From contig NW_004443692.1 of NCBI RefSeq assembly GCF_000330505.1, positions 558,540-615,984 on the forward strand: a stretch of 57,445 nucleotides of DNA, read 5' to 3'. The stretch is from Entamoeba invadens IP1 (lineage: Eukaryota; Evosea; Mastigamoebida; Endamoebidae). The position numbers and the translations under genes are program-made. A model generated the notes under the pieces. It saw only the letters and a list, made by a program, of their open reading frames with translations, was not told where the DNA came from and did no database searches. Positions 49,725 through 57,445 of this stretch are shown piece by piece (position 1 is the first letter of the stretch; each line of letters begins with the position of its first letter).

Positions 49725-52333
49725 ATGAGCGAAGAGAAAATCACTGTTGATCAGCACATCAACACGTTAGTCGCGAATGCCCAAGTTGCGTTAAAGGAGT
49801 ATCTGCAACCAGAGTACACTCAAGAAAAGATCGATTATATAGTCAAGAAGGCATCTGTTGCAGCACTTGATAAACACTGTTACTTGGCACAATTGGCTGT
49901 TGAAGAAACAGGAAGAGGTGTGTTGGAAGACAAAGCAACAAAGAACATCTTTGCTTGCGAACACGTCACACACGAGATGAGACACGCCAGAACTGTTGGT
50001 ATAATCAACACTGACCCACTTTATGGTATTACTGAAGTCGCTGAACCAGTCGGTGTGATTTGTGGAGTCACTCCAGTCACCAACCCAACATCAACCGCCA
50101 TCTTTAAGTCCCTCATTTCTATTAAGACTAGAAACCCAATTGTTTTCTCATTCCATCCATCTGCTTTAAAATGCTCAATTGCAGCAGCTACTATTGTCAG
50201 AGATGCTGCCATTGAGGCGGGAGCACCAAAGAACTGCATTCAATGGATTGAGTTTGGTGGTATTGAAGCATCCAACAAATTGATGAATCATACTGGTGTT
50301 GCTACTATTTTGGCGACTGGTGGAGGAGCCATGGTCAAGGCAGCTTACTCGTCTGGAAAGCCAGCACTTGGAGTTGGACCCGGAAATGTCCCATCATATA
50401 TTGAGAAATCATGCTTTTTGAAGCAAGCAATTAATGATGTTGTTATGTCAAAGTCGTTTGATAATGGTATGGTCTGTGCTTCAGAACAAGCTGCTATCAT
50501 CGACAAAGAAATTTATGGCGATGCGATCGCTGAATTCAAGAGACTTGGGTGCTATTTTGTGAACGACGAAGAGAAGGCAAAACTCGAGAAGTTCATGTTT
50601 GGTGTTTGCGCATATTCTGATGACTCTGCAAATGCTAGACTCAACCCAAAGTGCCCAGGTATGTCACCAAAGTGGTTTGCTGAGAACGCTGGATTTGTCA
50701 TTCCCGAAGACACAAATATCATCTGTGCTGAGTGCAAAGAAGTTGGTGTGAAAGAGCCCCTCACAAAGGAGAAGTTGTCACCTGTTCTTGCAATTTTGAA
50801 GGCAGAAAACACTGCTGATGGAATTGATAAGGCCGAGGCTATGCTTGAGTTTGGTGGTCTTGGACACTCAGCTGCAATTCACTCGAACGACTCTAAAATT
50901 GTAGAGCAATTTGCGTTGAGAATGAAGGCGTGCAGAATTCTCCACAACGTCCATCAACTCAAGGAGCTCTCGGAGCCATATACAATTACTTGCAACCATC
51001 TCTTACTTTGGGATGTGGTTCATACGGAGGAAACTCAGTCAGTGCAAACGTCACGTACTGCAATTTGTTGAACGTCAAGAGACTTGCTGAGAGAAGAAAC
51101 AATCTCCAGTGGTTCAGAGTCCCACCAAAGATCTTCTTCGAGCCACACGCGATCAGATACTTGAAGGAACTCAAGGAGCTCTCAAAGATTTTCGTCGTCT
51201 CTGATAGAATGATGTACAAGCTTGGCTATGTCGACAGAGTGATGGACGTCTTGAAGAGAAGACAAAACAATGTTGAAATTGAAATTTTCATCGATGTCGA
51301 ACCAGATCCCTCTATTCAAACAGTCAGAAAGGGACTTGCTGTAATGAACACATTTAACCCAGACAACATCATTGCCATTGGTGGTGGAAGTGCGATGGAT
51401 GCGGCTAAGATCATGTGGCTGTTGTACGAACACCCAGAAGCTGATTTCTTCAGCATGAAACAGAAGTTCTTGGACTTGAGAAAGAGAGCATTCAAATTCC
51501 CAACAATGGGCAAGAAGGCAAGACTTATTTGCATCCCAACTACATCAGGAACCGGCTCTGAAGTCACTCCATTTGCTGTCATCTCAGACACTGACACTGG
51601 TAAGAAGTACCCACTTGCTGATTACTCGTTGACTCCATCGGTTGCTATCATCGACCCAATGTTCACAGTCTCATTGCCAAAGAGAGCTATTGCCGATACG
51701 GGACTTGATGTCTTGGTCCATTCTGTTGAAGCTTATGTCTCAGTTATGGCAAATGAATACACAGACGGTCTTGCCAAAGAAGCAGTGAAATTGGTCTTCG
51801 ACAACTTGGTCAAGTCATACAATGGTGATTTAATCGCTAGAGAAAAGATGCACAACGCAGCTACCATTGCTGGTATGGCATTTGCTTCCGCATTCCTTGG
51901 TATTGCCCACTCTTTGGCTCACAAAGTTGGAGCTGCCTTCCATATTCCACATGGAAGATGTGTTGCAGTCTTATTACCACACGTTATCAGATACAATGGT
52001 GTTGTCCCAAGAAAGTTGGCGATGTGGCCAAAGTACAACGTGTATGTGGCTGACGAGAGATACAACAACCTTGCTCATTTGGTTGGAATCACTACTGAAA
52101 ACAACGAAAACGGTGTTGAGTTGTTTGCCAAGGCTTGTGAGAAGTTGATGCTCGACACTGAGACAATTACTGGATTCAAGCAGGCTGGTATTAAAGAGGA
52201 GGACTGGATGTCACATGTTCCCGAGATGGCTCTTCTTGCTTTCGAGGATCAGTGCTCGCCATGCAACCCGAAGATTCCAATGGTGAAGGACATGGAAAAG
52301 ATACTCAAAGAGTCCTTTTTCCCAATTGCTTGA
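49725..52333 (+). pseudogene. ADH2: Aldehyde-alcohol dehydrogenase ADH2 (AdhE type), interrupted by one frameshift
   Basis: The gene encodes the bifunctional enzyme that turns acetyl-CoA into ethanol in Entamoeba fermentation. The first half (49725 to about 50948) is an aldehyde dehydrogenase domain with catalytic Cys in SFDNGMVCASEQ. The second half is an iron-dependent alcohol dehydrogenase with GGGSAMDAAK and metal-binding histidines in AHSLAHKVGAAFHIPHG. After ACRILHN the first frame drifts and stops at 51071. The rest continues in the next frame from about 50951 (PSTQGALGAIYNY) to 52333. One base is missing between 50948 and 50951. Both halves are otherwise intact and well conserved, so a sequencing error or very recent mutation is as likely as an old pseudogene. 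Combined length would be near the usual 870 residues. Confidence 0.9.
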
Positions 52334-53264
52334 ATAATTGATATCTTTTGGGAAGTCTATATATTTTTAACGATTTTTGATAAATCAATAGTTATAATAA
52401 TAAGCTAATTTCGTGGGACTTAATAATATAAATTTATTAATAATTTATATTGATTAACAATCTTAGCACCTTTTAAATCAACTAAAAAAGATATAAATAA
52501 AGCAAAAACCTGTAAAAAACAGTTTTCAAAAAACTATTAAAAGTTAACATAATAAACAAAACAGCCAAAATAACAAGATTAAAACTTTTAATAAATATTA
52601 ATTATAATGTATTATAATTTTACTATTGGTCAGGAGTATTATTGTTATTCAAAGAAGAATTGGATTGTTCCCAAAATACATAACGTTTTTAAAATATAAA
52701 ATAATTAAAAGTGTTTTTTTCATAATTATTACTAGATATAATTTAATTAATTAAAAGTAAAACTATTAGAGAAATATTGATCTAAAAAACATTTTAAATG
52801 TCAACACTAATTTTTGCTTAATAAAAACAATCTGATTGAAATAATTGCTCATAAAATATTTCGATTTTTCAAATAACTTTTATCATCGTATTTATTTGGT
52901 TTTATTAAAATAGAATTTTTATTTTAGTTTGACAAATTGTTTACGACAAATCAATTGTACGTTTTTTCAATTAAAACAATGGATCACCTAAACGAAATAT
53001 ATTGGTAATGTGACCTTAATGTTATACAAAAAAAACCACCAAAAAATGTGACTCATTCCCTTACATTTGTGACAATTCAAAGCAAAATAAGTGATACTTG
53101 AAAACAAAGCTAAAAACGCTTTTTTCTTTTTCTGATGAACAAAAAATGGTTTTATTGATTTATTGGGTGTGATTTGAAAAATATTTATAGTTTTAATTTA
53201 TTCATCGCATGTCACAATATAAAAAAGGGTTCTAAAAAATCAACTTAATATTCAACACTTCTCT
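52334..53264. other. Spacer, AT-rich
   Basis: About 930 bp with no coding frame, tRNA or clear repeat. A/T runs dominate. Confidence 0.5.
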
Positions 53265-54779
53265 ATGGTGTTTAGTGTTGTACTATTATTCACGCTGTTT
53301 TCTTGTGCATTATCTGGGAAGGTGAACTGTATAAACGACTTCATTGCAGTGGATATGGACTCGGAAGATGTTGAGATTGTTGAAAGAAAGGAATGTTACG
53401 ACAACACAATAGTCAAAGACTATGATAAAAAGATACTCGGTGAAAATTTGGGCATTAAGTGTTATATCCACAAGGATTTTCTATTGGTCAACTTGACTCC
53501 AAATAATTTGTCAAGGTGTGGAGAGTATATTCAATTGACTGGACCAACACAACGTTCCCAGTTGTGTATGATAGCCGGATACGTAGTTGTGAAGTCTAAA
53601 GACATTTCTGACGAATTGTCCAAAGTTGTAATTGGAGTGGACAAAAAGGTGATATCCACGTTAGTTAGTGGAATTAATCAAATCACTTTATCGATGACAC
53701 AAGTCACAATGAACGAACTGGTGTTCGATTTGGGAGTCAACCCTTCTTTAATAGTTTTGGACCGAACTTCCTCAAATGTCAAAATCCAATTTATCAACCA
53801 CAATAGAACCCCTTCTATTGCTGTCATAAAAAATAACGGAGTGACCACTTCCTATCCAAAGCAAGAAGATGACACATTCGTAATTCCTCAATACAAAGAA
53901 CGTGTATCACTTGGTTTGGTCTCTTTTGATGGGGAAATAATATTCTTTGATGACTTCAACACTCAAAGTGACGTCGAGAAAGTATCAAATAGTCGCTTCT
54001 CGTCTGCTGAGATCCAAAAGTGCCGGTTCTTTGCTGACCCACTTGTCTGGTCTGAAAACAAAGAAGGATTAAAAGCATCCTTTTTTACGTGGAGAGTTCT
54101 CCAAATAAATAGAGACAACTCTACAACTATTTACACTCACTTAGACAAGACAATTGAATTTGAGTCAAAGGATGGACTCCTCTCTGTCATTTTTAATTAC
54201 CCAACTGAAATGTTGTTTGCTCAAGACTTTAAAGAAGCGAGAATTACAGTGGAAATTGAAGATGTTGAAGACTGGAAATTCATTCAAAGTGATCTCTTCA
54301 TGAATGTTAATAGCAAGGACTTTAATCCGTCTTTAAATTACCCCGTGCAAAACAGAATTAATACAGAGTATAACATTGGGACCGACGGAAAAACAGTAGA
54401 CATCAAAATTGGATTTGACAAAAGAAATCGGCTCTTTGCAAATGTACTTGTATTCACACAGATGATGTCTGTTGGGAAGAAAATGAAACTCAAAAGTGTG
54501 TTCTTCGAAAGGTCGACACAATACGATCTTCAGAACGATTGTGGGTTGAAGAGATTTGACTGTAATAATGTGGAGTGCACTATTGACTTGAACAACACCA
54601 TTGAAGACGGTCCTGTTCCTTTTGATGATGGGTGTATCCCTTTTTGTGGAACGTGTCGAACTGGAATGATATGCTCTACGACTGGAAAGTGCAAGCCTCA
54701 AGTGAATAACAACAACAGAGACAAAGCAGAAGGACTTAAAATCCTTCTCTTCCTTCTTCCATTCTTATTATATCTTTAG
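53265..54779 (+). CDS. Secreted GPI-anchored-type surface protein, possibly expansin-like
   Basis: The protein has 504 residues and no intron. A signal peptide (MVFSVVLLFTLFSCALSG) and a hydrophobic C-terminus after a short hydrophilic spacer (GLKILLFLLPFLLYL at the very end) give the plan of a GPI-anchored surface protein. LSRCGEYIQLTGPTQRSQLC resembles the cysteine-flanked strand of expansin/barwin double-psi barrels ('CGxCxxxTxP'), but the barrel is incomplete and the catalytic Asp is not identifiable. A Cys-rich module near the end (CGLKRFDCNNVECTIDLNN, then CIPFCGTCRTGMICSTTGKC) looks EGF-like. It may bind polysaccharide. A cyst-wall or surface role is inference. Confidence 0.72.
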   Translation: MVFSVVLLFTLFSCALSGKVNCINDFIAVDMDSEDVEIVERKECYDNTIVKDYDKKILGENLGIKCYIHKDFLLVNLTPNNLSRCGEYIQLTGPTQRSQLCMIAGYVVVKSKDISDELSKVVIGVDKKVISTLVSGINQITLSMTQVTMNELVFDLGVNPSLIVLDRTSSNVKIQFINHNRTPSIAVIKNNGVTTSYPKQEDDTFVIPQYKERVSLGLVSFDGEIIFFDDFNTQSDVEKVSNSRFSSAEIQKCRFFADPLVWSENKEGLKASFFTWRVLQINRDNSTTIYTHLDKTIEFESKDGLLSVIFNYPTEMLFAQDFKEARITVEIEDVEDWKFIQSDLFMNVNSKDFNPSLNYPVQNRINTEYNIGTDGKTVDIKIGFDKRNRLFANVLVFTQMMSVGKKMKLKSVFFERSTQYDLQNDCGLKRFDCNNVECTIDLNNTIEDGPVPFDDGCIPFCGTCRTGMICSTTGKCKPQVNNNNRDKAEGLKILLFLLPFLLYL

Positions 54780-54997
54780 ATTAATTATATTAGTTTATTA
54801 TAGTTATTTATACTATATACATTATCTATTGTTAATTTTTTTATGTTATTTTTTTTATTATATATATATAGTTTTTTAATTATAACATCAACAAATTATT
54901 TATTCTAATAAAAATACTATACAGAGAGTTAAAAAGATTGTTAAATGAATAAACACAAAGACCCTAACTTCTTTTATTATTCCCACAATATTAGTGT

Positions 54998-55396
54998 TTA
55001 AATGATTAGACCTTTCCTTATATAGTGATTATGACATTCGGCATATTTTTGTAGTAAAAATTCCCTCAAATGCCTGGATTGTCTGATTAACAGTCCTTGG
55101 GGATTAAAAAAATACTGTATTATATTATTACTACAATATATGGTTTCTGTTAATACAATTAACTTCAAAGCCACACCACAAAAGAAGCAAAAGTCAAAAG
55201 AAAGGAGTAACACAAAGATTTGAATGAAGAAACCACCTAAAAACATATAACTGAGCAAATCCTCCAAAATCACACCAAAAAGAATAAAAAACATTAAATT
55301 AAATTCAATAATATGAATTGTTTCCCCCACATTTTCGAAAACGCCGAGACTCTTGTGCCCCAAAGAACGAAAATATGAAAAACTAAAAAACTCCAT
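54998..55396 (-). CDS. Possible small membrane protein, unknown (132 aa)
   Basis: This minus-strand frame is unusually long for an AT-rich spacer. It starts MEFFSFSYFRSLGHKSLGVF, has two hydrophobic segments (NLMFFILFGVILEDLLSYMF and FIQIFVLLLSFDFCFFCGVA) and ends with a basic tail QSRHLREFLLQKYAECHNHY. Base composition is more coding-like than the flanks. The difficulty is that its ATG is only four bases from the divergent start at 55401, leaving almost no room for promoters unless the plus gene starts at 55437. An intron or a different start is possible. It may not be real. Confidence 0.35.
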   Translation of the reverse strand: MEFFSFSYFRSLGHKSLGVFENVGETIHIIEFNLMFFILFGVILEDLLSYMFLGGFFIQIFVLLLSFDFCFFCGVALKLIVLTETIYCSNNIIQYFFNPQGLLIRQSRHLREFLLQKYAECHNHYIRKGLII

Positions 55397-55400
55397 TGTA

Positions 55401-56123
55401 ATGAAGGTGAATGAAGTGGAAAAACAACTCACAAAAATGAAGACGTTCTACCGTCTGTTGTTTGATTTCTGTGTGGTGACATTTATCTTTACCGTAACGA
55501 CTCGCCACATGATTCATAAAAATTATACATTTGGGAGAATGTGTCGATTTTGGACGATGTGGAGTTGTTGGGCGTGTCTCTTATATTTCTTTGTTGCTTT
55601 TTGCAAGCAACTGTCATTACTCTTATTTGATCCTTCGTTCATTAAACGTATTCGAAGTGACAAAGCAAACTTCCTAGTCGATGTTTTGAATCAATTGGCA
55701 TTTGTGTTGTGCTTGTGTGTCACGTTGATGTTCTGGGTGCTATTCTTCAAGTCACCAAGTAACGTCTTGCGAATTGATGGAGAGTGGCAACCGACATTTG
55801 TCGACCAACTCTTTGTGACACACTTTGAACACACTTTCCCGTTCCTCTTCTTGCTCATCGACTGTTTGCTTTTTGCACAAGGGTCTAAACACATCGACCA
55901 GTTTTACTCCATCTCAAAATTCTCGCCAGTCGTTGCTTTCTTTGGGTATTGTGGTCTTTGTCTGAAAGATTACTTTGATTATGGTATACGTCCATATCCT
56001 TTTATGGACAAATGGACTTTAATGATGTTGTTGGCCACAATAGTTGTTGTCTGTAATATCATCTCGTGTGTCTTCAACCCGATCACTTACTATATCAGGT
56101 CGAAACTCTCTCTCGTTTTGTAA
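55401..56123 (+). CDS. AIG1/FAR-17a-like multi-pass membrane hydrolase
   Basis: A 240-residue protein with about six membrane helices. It resembles the AIG1/ADTRP family, threonine hydrolases of bioactive lipids (FAHFA esters) in the ER. The proposed catalytic pair is a Thr in CRFWTMWSCW, where the family has its helix-borne Thr, and a His in VTHFEHTFPFLFLLID, where the family has 'NHxxHxxxP'. DYGIRPYPFMDKW corresponds to the 'GxWxYPFL' motif near the last helices. The ATG at 55401 follows AAAAAACTCCATTG. An in-frame ATG at 55437 is an alternative start and is preceded by ACTCACAAAA. The family call is fairly secure by motif order. Confidence 0.7.
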   Translation: MKVNEVEKQLTKMKTFYRLLFDFCVVTFIFTVTTRHMIHKNYTFGRMCRFWTMWSCWACLLYFFVAFCKQLSLLLFDPSFIKRIRSDKANFLVDVLNQLAFVLCLCVTLMFWVLFFKSPSNVLRIDGEWQPTFVDQLFVTHFEHTFPFLFLLIDCLLFAQGSKHIDQFYSISKFSPVVAFFGYCGLCLKDYFDYGIRPYPFMDKWTLMMLLATIVVVCNIISCVFNPITYYIRSKLSLVL

Positions 56124-56485
56124 GAAATGATTTTTTTCTTTCGAGTTATTTAACACTCCAAATTATCTATCAAATACTTTCAGAACATATAAAGTGACTT
56201 GAATAATTCTTCTAGACAAGTCAATTGAATTCTCCAAAAGTTGGTCTTCTTTTTTTTGTGAAAAAGAAAAGGTTTTTTAATTCTCCACATAACAAAATTT
56301 GTTTTCACAAATTACCATTTCACCACTAAATACCATTTCAATATAATAAAATAATTACCATTTATAGTATTTTGAAGCTAGAATACAATTTTGGGAGATA
56401 CTCCTGCAAATCACCATTCGAGTTATATTGAAGTTTTTGAATTGAGTTAGGATTATAAAAGAGACCGTAATCTGCAAAATATAAA
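56124..56485. other. Spacer
   Basis: About 360 bp, AT-rich, with a near-palindromic stretch around 56250-56270 (TTTTTTTTGTG then AAAAAGAAAAG). No gene is seen. Confidence 0.45.
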
Positions 56486-57304
56486 ATGACTGAATTTAAG
56501 CCCGACACTGCTTATTGTGGAGTCAGTCACATCAAAAATATCATCTTAGTTTTATCAGGCAAGGGGGGTGTCGGAAAGTCAACTGTAGCATCTTCGTTGG
56601 CACGCGCCTTTGCTCAGGCTGGGATGAAGACGGGTATATTGGACATCGACCTTTGCGGCCCGTCCATTCCAAAGATGTTTGGTGTTTCCGGCTCTGGTGT
56701 GTTCAATGGGACGCATGGTGGGATAGCACCAGTAAAAGTAGATGTGAGTGGTCACAATTTAGATGTGTTGTCTATAGGATTTATGTTGTCGAACCCCGAC
56801 GCACCCGTCATTTGGAGAGGTCCAAAGAAGAGTGGAGCGATCCAACAATTCTTACAAGATGTCGAATGGGGCGAAAAAGATGTTTTAATCATCGACACAC
56901 CGCCAGGAACTTCTGATGAGCACATGACGATTATGCAATTGATTAAAGAAAGCAACAAGAAGACACAAGCAGTCTTAGTAACAACTCCGCAAATTGTCTC
57001 TGTCAACGACGTCGAAAAAGAAATCGACTTTTGCAAGATGTCTGACGTCGAGGTGCTTGGCGTTATAGAAAACATGAGTGGGTACCTTTGCCCACATTGC
57101 CAAACAACAACAAACATCTTTTCTTCACAAGGCGGCAAAACCCTAGCTGAGAAGTACAACTTTAAGTTCATCGGAACTATCCCAATCGAGCCAAAGGTGT
57201 GTATGTCCGGCGAAACTGGTACAAACCCATTCTCGGACCAACCGTCTGCTACCGCTCTTAAAGCGCTCACCTCGTTTGTTGAGGAATTCATCAAAACTGC
57301 TTAA
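56486..57304 (+). CDS. NUBP2: Cytosolic Fe-S cluster assembly ATPase NUBP2/Cfd1
   Basis: The 272-residue protein is a P-loop NTPase of the Mrp/NBP35 family. It is the scaffold that builds [4Fe-4S] clusters in the cytosolic CIA pathway. The deviant Walker A GKGGVGKS is at 25-32, and GILDIDLCGPSIPKMFG follows. WRGPKKSGAIQQFLQDVEWG and IIDTPPGTSDEH give the switch regions. Cys202 and Cys205 in YLCPHC are the bridging-cluster ligands. It lacks the N-terminal four-cysteine motif of NBP35/NUBP1, so it fits Cfd1/NUBP2. The partner NBP35 is not in this window. The start is preceded by CAAAATATAAA. Confidence 0.93.
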   Translation: MTEFKPDTAYCGVSHIKNIILVLSGKGGVGKSTVASSLARAFAQAGMKTGILDIDLCGPSIPKMFGVSGSGVFNGTHGGIAPVKVDVSGHNLDVLSIGFMLSNPDAPVIWRGPKKSGAIQQFLQDVEWGEKDVLIIDTPPGTSDEHMTIMQLIKESNKKTQAVLVTTPQIVSVNDVEKEIDFCKMSDVEVLGVIENMSGYLCPHCQTTTNIFSSQGGKTLAEKYNFKFIGTIPIEPKVCMSGETGTNPFSDQPSATALKALTSFVEEFIKTA

Positions 57305-57350
57305 TTGACTCTTTTAATTAAACTTTAATTAAATTGAACTAAAGAAAAAA

Positions 57351-57445
57351 TTATTGAACGCCAAGCTTCCCGGCAATGTAAAGCGGCCACTGGGGCAAAG
57401 GGACTTTGTCTTGTTTGATCATTCCATACAAACTCGATACGGAGT
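57351..57445 (-). CDS. 3' end of an unrecognised gene (partial)
   Basis: An open frame enters from the window edge on the minus strand and stops at TAA 57353-57351. It encodes SLYGMIKQDKVPLPQWPLYI then AGKLGVQ at the C-terminus. Composition is coding-like. The family was not recognised. It converges with NUBP2, leaving a 46-bp spacer. Confidence 0.55.
   Translation of the reverse strand, partial: SVSSLYGMIKQDKVPLPQWPLYIAGKLGVQ

Overview
This is a window of a eukaryotic nuclear genome that looks like Entamoeba, most likely a reptilian-type species such as E. invadens. The species is an inference. The grounds are: very AT-rich spacers; compact genes with 5' leaders of only about 5-20 nt; GAAC-type promoter motifs (A/GGAACT) just upstream of many start codons; short introns that mostly open with GTTTGT and close with TAG or CAG; a bifunctional aldehyde-alcohol dehydrogenase (ADH2 type); and coding sequence richer in GTC, GAC and TCG codons than expected for E. 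histolytica. No organelle, viral, CRISPR or rRNA feature was seen.

Layout. 1-7.8 kb: 3' end of an unknown gene, an ERGIC3/Erv46 cargo receptor, a three-exon OST48 subunit, a PROPPIN-like propeller, two coiled-coil proteins, a PH-domain pseudokinase and TRAPPC1. 7.9-14.6 kb: small unknown genes, a divergent actin, a membrane-anchored C1 pseudoprotease, a leucine-rich-repeat protein with a hidden last exon, and a Ras GTPase. 14.6-15.9 kb: AT-rich spacer with a 100-N assembly gap between inverted repeats. 15.9-25.1 kb: EF-hand protein, TLDc protein, 7TM protein, cornichon, RING protein, Sly1 and the NEDD8-E1 subunit NAE1. 25.1-34 kb: a poorly resolved small gene, acyl-CoA synthetase, a CE2-like SGNH esterase, a zinc-finger plus self-cleaving ICA membrane protein, an 804-bp inverted-repeat element, phospholipase B-like and a tRNA-like element. 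34-48 kb: a 1485-residue pseudokinase/coiled-coil protein, a membrane protein, an unknown protein, a TBC Rab-GAP, a RhoGAP and a kinesin. 48-57.4 kb: a PQ-loop transporter, ADH2 split by a frameshift, a secreted expansin-like protein, an AIG1-like membrane protein, the Fe-S assembly ATPase NUBP2/Cfd1 and the 3' end of another gene.

The genes form no operon, but many serve ER-Golgi traffic (Erv46, OST48, TRAPPC1, Sly1, cornichon) or small-GTPase and cytoskeletal control (Ras, TBC, RhoGAP, kinesin, actin-like). Several are degenerate enzymes: two pseudokinases and one pseudoprotease. At least 16 introns were placed by eye from frame continuity plus splice motifs. All splice calls are inferences, stronger where a known family spans the junction.
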